Notes under the pieces: model-generated
Database searches by the model: none
Told to the model about the DNA's origin: nothing
The model's input: only the letters and a program-made list of their open reading frames with translations
Origin: Hippophae tibetana
Taxonomy: Eukaryota > Streptophyta > Magnoliopsida > Rosales > Elaeagnaceae
Assembly (NCBI GenBank): GCA_037013495.1
Contig: CM072801.1
Coordinates: forward strand, 109,251,816-109,315,815
DNA: 64,000 bases
Reading direction: 5' to 3'
Program-made: the position numbers and the translations under genes
Shown here: one piece after another, positions 39,241-53,852 of the stretch
Numbering within the stretch: the stretch's first letter is position 1
Layout of the letters: every line of letters starts with the position of its first letter

Positions 39241-41395
39241 ATCATAACCTTGGTTGCTGAAAATGGTGTATCTACCTTCACATATCTATTTTAAGAATTT
39301 TAGGTTTAAATTTTTTTGTGCTTTGGAGGTTTTCTCCTCTCTTAAATCACAATTTCCAAAAAGAGAAAGAAATTGTGTCCTTAAAGTCTTGTCTTTTATT
39401 TCAATTTTGAAGACATTGTTCTCCACTTTGGATTTCATATCTTATTTTTCTTTAAAATCATGTCATTTTTTACTTTTCTTTGTTTTATGTGTTCCACCTT
39501 TCTTTCTTCTTGAGAAAAACAAGAGAGCTAATACAGTTCACAGTGTAAAAACAAAAAGAAGGTATTAATTTTGGTTGTAACTAAAAACTGTTATAACTTT
39601 TATTTTGTGCATCGAAATGAGTACTATAACATATCAAATCTGAAGCTCGTTCCGAAGCCTAAAAACGCAACGTAGCAGTAGTATATTTCCCCACTTTTGT
39701 CAACCCAAATTTCAAGGTTCATACTACATAATGATGTCTTAAACTTTGGTCGCACCTTATTTCATTGTAATCACTTCTTGCTCTTTAGGATTTCAATTTG
39801 TTCATCTTAGCCATATTCTTAGTAACTCAATCTTTCTTATTCCATTGAGTTCCAGCGTTCTTAGGTTGTCCGCAAAAGGGATTCGTATCGTTTTGGGATC
39901 ATAACCTTGGTTGTGGAAAATGGAGTATCTATCTTCACATATCTATTTTTAGAATTTTAGGTTTAAAAGATTTTGTGCTTTGGAGGTTTTCTCCTCTCTT
40001 AAGTCACAATTTCCAAAAAGGGAAAGAAATTGTGTCCTTAAAGTCTTGTCTTTTATTTCAATTTTGTTGACATTGTTTTCCACTTTGGATTTCATATCTT
40101 ATTTTTCTTTAAAATCTTGTGATCTTTTACTTTTCTTTGTTTTATGTGTTCCACCTTTCTTTCTTCTTGAGTAAAACAAGAGAGCTAATACAGTTCACAA
40201 AGTAAAAACAAAAAGAAGGTATTAATTGTGGTTGTAACCAAAAACTGTTATAACTTTTATTTTGTGCATCGAAATGAGTACTATAACATATCAAATCTGA
40301 AGCTCGTTCCGATGCCTAAAAACGCACCGTAGCAATAGTATATTTCCCCACTTTTGTCAACCCAAATTTCATGGTTCATACTACATAATGATGTCTTAAA
40401 CTTTGGTCGCACCGTATTTCGTTGTAATCTCTTCTTGCTCTTTAGTATTTCAATTTGTTCATCTTCGCCATATTCTTAGTAATTCAATCTTTCTTACTCC
40501 ATTGAGTTCCAGCGTTCTTAGGTTGTCCGTAAAAGGGATTCGCATCGTTTGGGATCATAACCTTGGTTGCTGAAAATGGTGTATCTACCTTCACATATCT
40601 ATTTTAAGAATTTTAGGTTTAAATTTTTTTGTGCTTTGGAGGTTTTCTCCTCTCTTAAATCACAATTTCCAAAAAGAGAAAGAAATTGTGTCCTTAAAGT
40701 CTTGTCTTTTATTTCAATTTTGAAGACATTGTTCTCCACTTTGGATTTCATATCTTATTTTTCTTTAAAATCATGTCATCTTTTACTTTTCTTTGTTTTA
40801 TGTGTTCCACCTTTCTTTCTTCTTGAGAAAAACAAGAGAGCTAATACAGTTCACAGTGTAAAAACAAAAAGAAGGTATTAATTTTGGTTGTAACTAAAAA
40901 CTGTTATAACTTTTATTTTGTGCATCGAAATGAGTACTATAACATATCAAATCTGAAGCTCGTTCCGAAGCCTAAAAACGCAACGTAGCAGTAGTATATT
41001 TCCCCACTTTTGTCAACCCAAATTTCAAGGTTCATACTACATAATGATGTCTTAAACTTTGGTCGCACCTTATTTCATTGTAATCACTTCTTGCTCTTTA
41101 GGATTTCAATTTGTTCATCTTAGCCATATTCTTAGTAACTCAATCTTTCTTATTCCATTGAGTTCCAGCGTTCTTAGGTTGTCCGCAAAAGGGATTCGTA
41201 TCGTTTTGGGATCATAACCTTGGTTGTGGAAAATGGAGTATCTATCTTCACATATCTATTTTTAGAATTTTAGGTTTAAAAGATTTTGTGCTTTGGAGGT
41301 TTTCTCCTCTCTTAAGTCACAATTTCCAAAAAGGGAAAGAAATTGTGTCCTTAAAGTCTTGTCTTTTATTTCAATTTTGTTGACATTGTTTTCCA
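39241..41395 (+). repeat. Dimeric higher-order repeat, 1313-bp unit, about 1.6 copies
   Basis: Bases 39241-40082 or so recur at 40554-41395 with a shift of 1313 bp. Shared variants are GGTTTAAATTTTTTTGTG, CTTAAATCACAATTT, TTTTGAAGACATTGTTCTCC, TTAATTTTGGTTG, CGTTCCGAAGCC, GCAACGTAGCAGTAG, TTTCAAGGTTCATAC, AATCACTTCTTGC, AGTAACTCAATC and CGTTTTGGGATC. One difference is GTCATTTTTTAC near 39463 against GTCATCTTTTAC near 40776. Confidence 0.87.
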
Positions 41396-44300
41396 ATTTG
41401 GATTTCATATCTTATTTTTCTTTAAAATCATGTCATTTTTTACTTTTCTTTGTTTTATGTGTTCTACCTTTCTTTCTTCTTGAGAAAAACAAGAGAGCTA
41501 ATACAGTTCACAGTGTAAAAACAAAAAGAAGGTATTAATTGTGGTTGTAACTAAAAACTGTTATAACTTTTATTTTGTGCGTCGAAATGAGTACTATAAC
41601 ATATCAAATCTGAAGCTCGTTCCGATGCCTAAAAACACACCGTAGCAATAGTATATTTCCCCACTTTTGTCAACCCAAATTTCATGGTGCATACTACATA
41701 ATGATGTCTTAAACTTTGGTCGCACCTTATTTCGTTGTAATCTCTTCTTGCTCTTTAGTATTTCAATTTGTTCCTCTTCGCCATATTCTTAGTAATTCAA
41801 TCAATCTTATTCCATTGAGTTCCAGCGTTCTTAGGTTGTCCGCAAAATGGATTCGCATCGTTTGAGATCATACCTTAGTTACTGAAAATGGTGTATCTAC
41901 CTTCACATATCTATTTTTAGAATTTTAGGTTTAAAAAGTTTTGTGCTTTGGAGGTTTTCTCCTCTCTTAAGTCACAATTTCCAAAAAGAGAAAGAAATTG
42001 TGTCCTTAAAGTCTTGTCTTTTATTTCAATTTTGTTGACATTTTTTTCCACTTTGGATTTCATATCTTATTTTTCTTTAAAATCATGTCATCTTTTACTT
42101 TTCTTTGTTTTATGTGTTCCACCTTTCTTTCTTCTTGAGAAAAACAAGAGAGCTAATACAGTTCACAGTGTAAAAACAAAAAGAAGGTATTAATTGTGGT
42201 TGTAACCAAAAACTGTTATAACTTTTATTTTGTGCATCGAAATGAGTACTATAACATATCAAATCTGAAGCTCGTTCTGATGCCTAAAAACGCACCGTAG
42301 CAATAGTATATTTCCCCACTTTTGTCAACCCAAATTTCATGGTGCATACTACATAATGATGTCTTAAACTTTGGTCGCACCTTATTTCGTTGTAATCTCT
42401 TCTTGCTCTTTAGGATTTCAATTTGTTCATCTTAGCCATATTCTTAGAAATTCAATCTTTCTTATTCCATTGAGTTCCAGCGTTCTTAGGTTGTCCGCAA
42501 AAGGGATTCGCATCGTTTGGGATCATAACCTTGGTTGCTGAAAATGGTGTATCTACCTTCACATATCTATTTTAAAAATTTTAGGTTTAAAACATTTCGA
42601 GCTTTGGAGGTTTTCTCCTCTCTTAAGTCCCAATTTCCAAAAAGAGAAAGAAATTGTGTCCTTAAAGTCTTGTGTTTTTTTCAATTTTGTAGACATTCTT
42701 TTCAACTTTGGATTTCATATCTTATTTTTCTTTAAAATCATGTCATCTTTTACTTTTCTTTGTTTTATGTGTTCCACCTTTCTTTCTTCTTGAGAAAAAC
42801 AAGAGAGCTAATACAGTTCACAGTGTAAAAACAAAAAGAAGGTATTAATTGTGGTTGTTACTAAAAACTGTTATAACTTTTATTTTGTGCATCGAAATCA
42901 GTACTATAACATATCAAAACTGAAGCTCGTTCCGATGCCTAAAAACGCACCGTAGCAATAGTATATTTCCCAACTTTTGTCAACCCAAATTTCATGGTGC
43001 ATACTACATAATGATGTCTTAAATTTTGGTCGCACCTTATTTCGTTGTAATCTCTTCTTGCTCTTTAGTATTTCAATTTGTTCCTCTTCGCCATATTCTT
43101 AGTAATTCAATCAATCTTATTCCATTGAGTTCTAGCGTTCTTAGGTTGTCCGCAAAAGGGATTCGCATCGTTTGGGATCATAACCTTGGTTGCTAAAAAT
43201 GGTGTATCTACCTTCACATATCTATTTTTAGAATTTTAGGTTTAAAAAATTTTGTGCTTTGGAGGTTTTCTCCTCTCTTAAGTCACAATTTCCAAAAAGA
43301 GAAAGAAATTGTGTCCTTAAAGTCTTGTCTTTTATTTCAATTTTTTTGACATTGTTTTCCACTTTGGATTTCATATCTTATTTATCTTTAAAATCTTGTC
43401 ATCTTTTACTTTTTTTTGTTTTATGTGTTCCACCTTTCTTTCTTCTTGAGAAAAACAAGAGAGCTAATACAATTCACAGTGTAAAAACAAAAAGAAGGTA
43501 TTAATTGAGGTTGTAACTAAAAACTGTTATAACTTTTATTTTGTGCATCGAAATGAGTACTATAACATATCAAATCTGAAGCTCGTTCTGATGCCTAAAA
43601 ACGCACCGTAGCAATAGTATATTTCCCCACTTTTGTCAACCCAAATTTCATGGTGCATACTACATAATGATATCTTAAACTTTGGTCGCACCTTATTTCG
43701 TTGTAATCTCTTCTTGCTCTTTAGTATTTCAATTTGTTCCTCTTCGCCATATTCTTAGTAATTCAATCAATCTTATTCCATTGAGTTCCAGCGTTCTTAG
43801 GTTGTCCGCAAAATGGATTCGCATCGTTTGAGATCATACCTTAGTTACTGAAAATGGTGTATCTACCTTCACATATCTATTTTTAGAATTTTAGGTTTAA
43901 AAAGTTTTGTGCTTTGGAGGTTTTCTCCTCTCTTAAGTCACAATTTCCAAAAAGAGAAAGAAATTGTGTCCTTAAAGTCTTGTCTTTTATTTCAATTTTG
44001 TTGACATTGTTTTCCACTTTGGATTTTGATATCTTATTTTTCTTTAAAATCATGTCATCTTTTACTTTTCTTTGTTTTATGTGTTCCACCTTTCTTTCTT
44101 CTCGAGAAAAACAAGAGAGCTAATACAGTTCACAGTGTAAAAACAAAAAGAAAGTATTAATTGTGGTTGTAACTAAAAACTGTTATAACTTTTATTTTGT
44201 GCATCGAAATGAGTACTATAACATATCAAATCTGAAGCTCGTTCCGATGCCTAAAAACGCACCGTAGCAATAGTATATTTCCCCACTTTTGTCAACCCAA

Positions 44301-46300
44301 ATTTCATGGTGCATACTACATAATGATATCTTAAACTTTGGTCGCACCTTATTTCGTTGTAATCTCTTCTTGCTCTTTAGTATTTCAATTTGTTCCTCTT
44401 CGCCATATTCTTAGTAATTCAATCAATCTTATTCCATTGAGTTCCAGCGTTCTTAGGTTGTCCGCAAAATGGATTCGCATCGTTTGAGATCATACCTTAG
44501 TTACTGAAAATGGTGTATCTACCTTCACATATCTATTTTTAGAATTTTAGGTTTAAAAAATTTTGTGCTTTGGAGGTTTTCTCCTCTCTTAAGTCACAAT
44601 TTCCAAAAAGAGAAAGAAATTGTGTCCTTAAAGTCTTGTCTTTTATTTCAATTTTGTTGACATTTTTTCCACTTTGGATTTCATATCTTATTTTTCTTTA
44701 AAATCTTGTCATCTTTTACTTTTCTTTGGTTTATGTGTTCCACCTTTCTTTCTTCTTGAGAAAAACAAGAGAGCTAATACAGTTCACAGTGTAAAAACAA
44801 AAAGAAGGTATTAATTGTGGTTGTAACCAAAAACTGTTATAACTTTTATTTTGTGCATCGAAATGAGTACTATAACATATCAAATCTGAAGCTCGTTCCA
44901 ATGCCTAAAAACGCACCGTAGCAATAGTATATTTCCCCACTTTTGTCAACCCAAATTTCATGGTGCATACTACATAATGATGTCTTAAACTTTGGTCGCA
45001 CCTTATTTCGTTGTAATCTCTTCTTGCTCTTTAGTATTTCAATTTGTTCCTCTTCGCCATATTCTTAGTAATTCAATCAATCTTATTCCATTGAGTTCTA
45101 GCGTTCTTAGGTTGTCCGCAAAAGGGATTCGCATCGTTTGGGATCATAACCTTGGTTGCTAAAAATGGTGTATCTACCTTCACATATCTATTTTTAGAAT
45201 TTTAGGTTTAAAAAATTTTGTGCTTTGGAGGTTTTCTCCTCTCTTAAGTCACAATTCCCAAAAAGAGAAAGAAATTGTGTCCTTAAAGTCTTGTCTTTTA
45301 TTTCAATTTTTTTGACATTGTTTTCCACTTTGGATTTCATATCTTATTTATCTTTAAAATCTTGTCATCTTTTACTTTTTTTTGTTTTATGTGTTCCACC
45401 TTTCTTTCTTCTTGAGAAAAACAAGAGAGCTAATACAGTTCACAGTGTAAAAACAAAAAGAAGGTATTAATTGAGGTTGTAACTAAAAACTGTTATAACT
45501 TTTATTTTGTGCATCGAAATGAGTACTATAACATATCAAATCTGAAGCTCGTTCTGATGCCTAAAAACGCACCGTAGCAATAGTATATTTCCCCACTTTT
45601 GTCAACCCAAATTTCATGGTGCATACTACATAATGATATCTTAAACTTTGGTCGCACCTTATTTCGTTGTAATCTCTTCTTGCTCTTTAGTATTTCAATT
45701 TGTTCCTCTTCGCCATATTCTTAGTAATTCAATCAATCTTATTCCATTGAGTTCCAGCGTTCTTAGGTTGTCCGCAAAATGGATTCGCATCGTTTGAGAT
45801 CATACCTTAGTTACTGAAAATGGTGTATCTACCTTCACATATCTATTTTTAGAATTTTAGGTTTAAAAAGTTTTGTGCTTTGGAGGTTTTCTCCTCTCTT
45901 AAGTCACAATTTCCAAAAAGAGAAAGAAATTGTGTCCTTAAAGTCTTGTCTTTTATTTCAATTTTGTTGACATTTTTTCCACTTTGGATTTCATATCTTA
46001 TTTTTCTTTAAAATCTTGTCATCTTTTACTTTTCTTTGGTTTATGTGTTCCACCTTTCTTTCTTCTTGAGAAAAACAAGAGAGCTAATACAGTTCACAGT
46101 GTAAAAACAAAAAGAAGGTATTAATTGTGGTTGTAACCAAAAACTGTTATAACTTTTATTTTGTGCATCGAAATGAGTACTATAACATATCAAATCTGAA
46201 GCTCGTTCCAATGCCTAAAAACGCACCGTAGCAATAGTATATTTCCCCACTTTTGTCAACCCAAATTTCATGGTGCATACTACATAATGATGTCTTAAAC
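41396..46300 (+). repeat. Mosaic of dimer- and trimer-spaced copies
   Basis: About 43.07-44.02 kb recurs near 45.03-45.98 kb, a shift of about 1966 bp. Markers are TTTATCTTTAAAATC, CGTTCTGATGCC and ATGATATCTTAAAC. About 44.33-45.00 kb recurs near 45.64-46.31 kb, a shift of about 1310 bp, with the shortened GACATTTTTTCCAC and TTTGGTTTATG. TGAGATCATACCTTAG marks monomers near 41867, 43829, 44486 and 45795 and links this block to the tetramer at 33.9-39.1 kb. Confidence 0.75.
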
Positions 46301-49300
46301 TTTGGTCGCACCTTATTTCGTTGTAATCTCTTCTTGCTCTTTAGGATTTCAATTTGTTCATCTTAGCCATATTCTTAGTAATTCAATCTTTCTTATTCCA
46401 TTGAGTTCTAGCGTTCTTAGGTTGTCCGCAAAAGGGATTCGCATCGTTTGGGATCATAACATTAGTTACTGAAAATGGTGTATCTACCTTCACATATCTA
46501 TTTTTAGAATTTTAGGTTTAAAAAATTTTGTGCTTTGGAGGTTTTCTCCTCTCTTAAGTCACAATTTCCAAAAAGAGAAAGAAATTGTGTCCTTAAAGTC
46601 TTGTCTCTTATTTCAATTTTTTTGACATTGTTTTCCACTTTGGATTTCATATCTTATTTTTCTTTAAAATCTTGTCATCTTTTACTTTTCTTTGTTTTAT
46701 GTGTTCCACCTTTCTTTCTTCTAGAGAAAAACAAGAGAGCTAATACAGTTCACAGTGTAAAAACAAAAAGAAGGTATTAATTGTGGTTGTAACTAAAAAC
46801 TGTTATAACTTTTATTTTGTGCATCGAAATGAGTACTATAACATATCAAATCTGAAGCCTGTTCCGATGCCTAAAAACGCACCGTAGCAATAGTATATTT
46901 CCCCACTTTTGTCAACCCAAATTTCATGGTGCATACTACATAATGATGTCTTAAACTTTGGTCGCACCATATTTCGTTGTAATCTCTTCTTGCTCTTTAG
47001 GATTTCAATTTGTTCATCTTCGCCATATTCTTAGTAATTCAATCTTTCTTATTCCATTGAGTTCCAGCGTTCTTAGGTTGTCTGCAAATGGGATTCGCAT
47101 TGTTTGGGATCATAACCTTGGTTGCTGAAAATGGTGTATCTACCTTCACATATCTATTTTAAGAATTTTAGGTTTAAAACATTTCGTGCTTTGGAGGTTT
47201 TCTCCTCTCTTAAGTCACAATTTCCAAAAAGAGAAAGAAATTGTGTCCTTAAAGTCTTGTCTTTTATTTCAATTTTGTTGACATTGTTTTCCACTTTGGA
47301 TTTTGATATCTTATTTTTCTTTAAAATCATGTCATCTTTTACTTTTCTTTGTTTTATGTGTTCCACCTTTCTTTCTTCTCGAGAAAAACAAGAGAGCTAA
47401 TACAGTTCACAGTGTAAAAACAAAAAGAAAGTATTAATTGTGGTTGTAACTAAAAACTGTTATAACTTTTATTTTGTGCATCGAAATGAGTACTATAACA
47501 TATCAAATCTGAAGCTCGTTCCGATGCCTAAAAACGCACCGTAGCAATAGTATATTTCCCCACTTTTGTCAACCCAAATTTCATGGTGCATACTACATAA
47601 TGATGTCTTAAACTTTGGTCGCACCTTATTGCGTTGTAATCTCTTCTTGCTCTTTAGTATTTCAATTTGTTCCTCTTCGCCATATTCTTAGTAATTCAAT
47701 CAATCTTATTGAGTTCCAGCGTTCTTAGGTTGTCCGCAAAATGGATTCGCATCGTTTGAGATCATACCTTAGTTACTGAAAATGGTGTATCTACCTTCAC
47801 ATATCTATTTTTAGAATTTTAGGTTTAAAAAATTTTGTGCTTTGGAGGTTTTCTCCTCTCTTAAGTCACAATTTCCAAAAAGAAAAAGAAATTGTGTCCT
47901 TAAAGTCTTGTCTTTTATTTCAATTTTGTTGACATTTTTTCCACTTTGGATTTCATATCTTATTTTTCTTTAAAATCTTGTCATCTTTTACTTTTCTTTG
48001 GTTTATGTGTTCCACCTTTCTTTCTTCTTGAGAAAAACAAGAGAGCTAATACAGTTCACAGTGTAAAAACAAAAAGAAGGTATTAATTGTGGTTGTAACC
48101 AAAAACTGTTATAACTTTTATTTTGTGCATCGAAATGAGTACTATAACATATCAAATCTGAAGCTCGTTCCAATGCCTAAAAACGCACCGTAGCAATAGT
48201 ATATTTCCCCACTTTTGTCAACCCAAATTTCATGGTGCATACTACATAATGATGTCTTAAACTTTGGTCGCACCTTATTTCGTTGTAATTTCTTCTTGCT
48301 CTTTAGGATTTCAATTTGTTCATCTTAGCCATATTCTTAGTAATTCAATCTTTCTTATTCCATTGAGTTCTAGCGTTCTTAGGTTGTCCGCAAAAGGGAT
48401 TCGCATCGTTTGGGATCATAACATTAGTTACTGAAAATGGTGTATCTACCTTCACATATCTATTTTTAGAATTTTAGGTTTAAAAAATTTTGTGCTTTGG
48501 AGGTTTTCTCCTCTCTTAAGTCACAATTTCCAAAAAGAGAAAGAAATTGTGTCCTTAAAGTCTTGTCTCTTATTTCAATTTTTTTGACATTGTTTTCCAC
48601 TTTGGATTTCATATCTTATTTTTCTTTAAAATCTTGTCATCTTTTACTTTTCTTTGTTTTATGTGTTCCACCTTTCTTTCTTCTCGAGAAAAACAAGAGA
48701 GCTAATACAGTTCACAGTGTAAAAACAAAAAGAAGGTATTAATTGTGGTTGTAACTAAAAACTGTTATAACTTTTATTTTGTGCATCGAAATGAGTACTA
48801 TAACATATCAAATCTGAAGCCTGTTCCGATGCCTAAAAACGCACCGTAGCAATAGTATATTTCCCCACTTTTGTCAACCCAAATTTCATGGTGCATACTA
48901 CATAATGATGTCTTAAACTTTGGTCGCACCTTATTTCGTTGTAATCTCTTCTTGCTCTTTAGGATTTCAATTTGTTCATCTTCGCCATATTCTTAGTAAT
49001 TCAATCTTTCTTATTCCATTGAGTTCCAGCGTTCTTAGGTTGTCCGCAAATGGGATTCGCATCGTTTGGGATCATAACCTTGGTTGCTGAAAATGGTGTA
49101 TCTACCTTCACATATCTATTTTAAGAATTTTAGGTTTAAAACATTTCGTGCTTTGGAGGTTTTCTCCTCTCTTAAGTCACAATTTCCAAAAAGAGAAAGA
49201 AATTGTGTCCTTAAAGTCTTGTCTTTTATTTCAATTTTTTTGACATTGTTTTCCACTTTGGATTTCATATCTTATTTTTCTTTAAAATCTTGTCATCTTT

Positions 49301-52200
49301 TACTTTTCTTTGTTTTATGTGTTCCACCTTTCTTTCTTCTTGAGAAAAACAAGAGAGCTAATACAGTTCACAGTGTAAAAACAAAAAGAAGGTATTAATT
49401 GTGGTTGTAACCAAAAACTGTTATAACTTTTATTTTGTGCATCGAAATGAGTACAATAACATATCAAATCTGAAGCTCGTTCCGACGCCTAAAAACGCAC
49501 CGTAGCAATAGTATATTTCCCCACTTTTGTGAACCCAAATTTCATGGTTCATACTACATAATGATGTCTTAAACTTTGGTCGCACCTTATTTCGTTTTAA
49601 TCTCTTCTTGCTCTTTAGTATTTCAATTTGTTCCTCTTCGCCATATTCTTAGTAATTCAATCAATCTTATTCCATTGAGTTCTAGAGTTGTTAGGTTGTC
49701 CGCAAAAGGGATTCGCATCGTTTGGGATCATAACCTTGGTTGCTAAAAATGGTGTATCTACCTTCACATATCTATTTTAAGAATTTTAGGTTTAAAACAT
49801 TTTGTGCTTTGGAGGTTTTCTCCTCTCTTAAGTCACAATTTCCAAAAAGAGAAAGAAATTGTGTCCTTAAAGTCTTGTCTTTTATTTCAATTTTGTTGAC
49901 ATTGTTTTCCACTTTGGATTTCATATCTTATTTTTCTTTAAAATCTTGTCACCTTTTACTTTTCTTTGTTTTATGTGTTCCACCTTTCTTTCTTCTTGAG
50001 AAAAACAAGAGAGCTAACACAGTTCATAAAGTAAAAACAAAAAGAAGGTATTAATTGTGGTTGTAACTAAAAACTGTTATAACTTTTATTTTGTGCATCG
50101 AAATGAGTACTATAACATATCGAATCTGAAGCACTTTCCGATCCTATAAACGCACCGTAGCAATAGTATATTTCCCCACTTTTGTCAACCCAAATTTTAT
50201 GGTTCATACTACATAATGATGTCTTAAACTTTGGTCGCACCTTATTTCGTTGTAATCTCTTCTTGCTCTTTAGGATTTCAATTTGTTCATCTTAGATATA
50301 TTCTTAGTAATTCAATCTTTCTTATTCCATTGAGTTCTAGCGTTCTTAGGTTGTCCGCAAAAGGGATTCGCATCGTTTGGGATCATAACATTAGTTACTG
50401 AAAATGGTGTATCTACCTTCACATATCTATTTTTAGAATTTTAGGTTTAAAAAATTTTGTGCTTTGGAGGTTTTCTCCTCTCTTAAGTCACAATTTCCAA
50501 AAAGAGAAAGAAATTGTGTCCTTAAAGTCTTGTCTCTTATTTCAATTTTTTTGACATTGTTTTCCACTTTGGATTTCATATCTTATTTTTCTTTAAAATC
50601 TTGTCATCTTTTACTTTTCTTTGTTTTATGTGTTCCACCTTTCTTTCTTCTCGAGAAAAACAAGAGAGCTAATACAGTTCACAGTGTAAAAACAAAAAGA
50701 AGGTATTAATTGTGGTTGTAACTAAAAACTGTTATAACTTTTATTTTGTGCATCGAAATGAGTACTATAACATATCAAATCTGAAGCCTGTTCCGATGCC
50801 TAAAAACGCACCGTAGCAATAGTATATTTCCCCACTTTTGTCAACCCAAATTTCATGGTGCATACTACATAATGATGTCTTAAACTTTGGTCGCACCTTA
50901 TTTCGTTGTAATCTCTTCTTGCTCTTTAGGATTTTAATTTGTTCATCTTCGCCATATTCTTAGTAATTCAATCTTTCTTATTCCATTGAGTTCCAGCGTT
51001 CTTAGGTTGTCCGCAAATGGGATTCGCATCGTTTGGGATCATAACCTTGGTTGCTGAAAATGGTGTATCTACCTTCACATATCTATTTTAAGAATTTTAG
51101 GTTTAAAACATTTCGTGCTTTGGAGGTTTTCTCCTCTCTTAAGTCACAATTTCCAAAAAGAGAAAGAAATTGTGTCCTTAAAGTCTTGTCTTTTATTTCA
51201 ATTTTTTTGACATTGTTTTCCACTTTGGATTTCATATCTTATTTTTCTTTAAAATCTTGTCATCTTTTACTTTTCTTTGTTTTATGTGTTCCACCTTTCT
51301 TTCTTCTTGAGAAAAACAAGAGAGCTAATACAGTTAACAGTGTAAAAACAAAAAGAAGGTATTAATTGTGGTTGTAACCAAAAACTGTTATAACTTTTAT
51401 TTTGTGCATCGAAATGAGTACTATAACATATCAAATCTGAAGCTCGTTCCGATGCCTAAAAACGCACCGTAGCAATAGTATATTTCCCCACTTTTGTGAA
51501 CCCAAATTTCACGGTTCATACTACATAATGATGTCTTAAACTTTGGTCGCACCTTATTTCGTTTTAATCTCTTCTTGCTCTTTAGTATTTCAATTTGTTC
51601 CTCTTCGCCATATTCTTAGTAATTCAATCAATCTTATTCCATTGAGTTCTAGCGTTCTTAGGTTGTCCGCAAAAGGGATTCGCATCGTTTGGGATCATAA
51701 CCTTGGATGCTGAAAATGGTGTATCTACCTTCACATATCTATTTTAAAAATTTTAGGTTTAAAACATTTCGTGCTTTGGAGGTTTTCTCCTCTCTTAAGT
51801 CCCAATTTCCAAAAAGGGAAAGAAATTGTGTCCTTAAAGTCTTGTGTTTTATTTCAATTTTGTAGACATTGTTTTCAACTTTGGATTTCATATCTTATTT
51901 TTCTTTAAAATCATTTCATCTTTTACTTTTCTTTGTTTTATGTGTTCCACCTTTCTTTCTTCTTGAGAAAAACAAGAGAGCTAATACAGTTCACAGTGTA
52001 AAAACAAAAAGAAGGTATTAATTGTGGTTGTAACTAAAAACTGTTATAAATTTTATTTTGTGCATCGAAATGAGTACTATAACATATCAAATCTGAAGCA
52101 CTTTCCGATCCTATAAACGCAACGTAGCAATAGTACATTTCCCCACTTTTGTCAACCCAAATTTCATGGTTGATACTACATAATGATGTCTTAAACTTTG
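46300..52200 (+). repeat. Trimeric higher-order repeat, 1962- and 1967-bp units
   Basis: AACATTAGTTACTG recurs near 46458, 48419 and 50397, GAAGCCTGTTCCG near 46855, 48817 and 50784, and GCAAATGGGATTCG near 47084, 49046 and 51013. The first spacing is 1962 rather than 1968 because the third monomer of the first unit lacks five bases (CCATT) near 47711 and one T in GACATTTTTTCC near 47931. TTGTGAACCCAAAT with TTTCGTTTTAATC recurs near 49527 and 51494. Confidence 0.83.
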
Positions 52201-53852
52201 GTCGCACCTTATTTCGTTGTAATCTCTTCTTGCTCTTTAGGATTTCAATTTGTTCATCTTAGCCATATTCTTAGTAATTCAATCTTTCTTATTCCATTGA
52301 GTTCCAGCGTTCTTAGGTTGTCCGCAAAAGGGATTCGCATCGTTTGGGATCATAACCTTGGTTGCTGAAAATGGTGTATCTACCATCACATATCTATTTT
52401 AAGAATTTTAGGTTTAAAACATTTTGTGCTTTGGAGGTTTTCTCCTCTCTTAAGTCACAATTTCCAAAAAGAGAAAGAAATTGTGTCCTTAAAGTCTTGT
52501 CTTTTATTTCAATTTTGTAGACATTGTTTTCCACTTTGGATTTCATATCTTATTTTTCTTTAAAATATTGTCATCTTTTACTTTTTTTTGTTTTATGTGT
52601 TCCACCTTTCTTTCTTCTTGAGAAAAACAAGAGAGCTAATACACTTCACAGTGTAAAATCAAAAAGAAGGTATTAATTGTGCTTGTAACTAAAAACTGTT
52701 ATAACTTTTATTTTGTGCATCGAAATGAGTACTATAACATATCAAATCTGAAGCTCGTTCCGATACCTAAAAACGCACCGTAGTAATAGTATATTTCCCC
52801 ACTTTTGTCAACCCAAATTTCATGGTGCATACTACATAATGATGTCTTAAACTTTGGTCGCACCTTATTTTGTTGTAATCTCTTCTTGCTCTTTAGTATT
52901 TCAATTTGTTCCTCTTCGCCATATTCTTAGTAATTCAATCAATCATATTCCATTGAGTTCTAGCGTTCTTAGGTTGTCCGCAAAAGGGATTCGCATCGTT
53001 TGGGATCATAACCTTGGTTGCTAAAAATGGTGTATCTACCTTCACATATCTATTTTTAGAATTTTAGGTTTAAAAAATTTTGTGCTTTGGAGGTTTTCTC
53101 CTCTCTTAAGTCACAATTTCCAAAAAGAGAAAGAAATTGTGTCCTTAAAGTCTTGTCTTTTATTTCAATTTTTTGACATTGTTTTCAACTTTGGATTTCA
53201 TATCTTATTTTTCTTTAAAATCATGTCATCTTTTACTTTTCTTTGTTTTATGTGTTCCACCTTTCTTTCTTCTTGAGAAAAACAAGAGAGCTAATACAGT
53301 TCACAGTGTAAAAACAAAAAGAAGGTATTAATTGTGGTTGTAACTAAAAACTGTTATAAATTTTATTTTGTGCATCGAAATGAGTACTATAACATATCAA
53401 ATCTGAAGCACTTTCCGATCCTATAAACGCAACGTAGCAATAGTACATTTCCCCACTTTTGTCAACCCAAATTTCATGGTTCATACTACATAATGATGTC
53501 TTAAACTTTGGTCGCACCTTATTTCGTTGTAATCTCTTCTTGCTCTTTAGGATTTCAATTTGTTCATCTTAGCCATATTCTTAGTAATTCAATCTTTCTT
53601 ATTCCATTGAGTTCCAGCGTTCTTAGGTTGTCCGCAAAAGGGATTCGCATCGTTTGGGATCATAACCTTGGTTGCTGAAAATGGTGTATCTACCATCACA
53701 TATCTATTTTAAGAATTTTAGGTTTAAAACATTTTGTGCTTTGGAGGTTTTCTCCTCTGTTAAGTCACAATTTCCAAAAAGAGAAAGAAATTGTGTCCTT
53801 AAAGTCTTGTCTTTTATTTCAATTTTGTAGACATTGTTTTCAACTTTGGATT
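51915..53852 (+). repeat. Dimeric higher-order repeat, 1312-bp unit, about 1.5 copies
   Basis: About 51915-52530 recurs at 53227-53842. Shared rare variants are TTATAAATTTTATTTTG, GAAGCACTTTCCGATCC, CTATAAACGCAACG, AATAGTACATTTCC and TATCTACCATCACATATC. A related variant, GAAGCACTTTCCGATCC with CTATAAACGCACCG, is already present near 50129. The monomer between the two copies has a one-base-short T run (CAATTTTTTGACATTG) near 53168. Confidence 0.8.

Noticed and set aside
574..47366. Recurrent reverse reading frame of 68-70 codons, lysine-rich
   Set aside because: It starts at GTG, lies antisense to the forward frame over the same bases, and is open only in the monomers with the TTTTGATATC or CATACTTTTATT form. 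It is a by-product of AT-rich repeat sequence.
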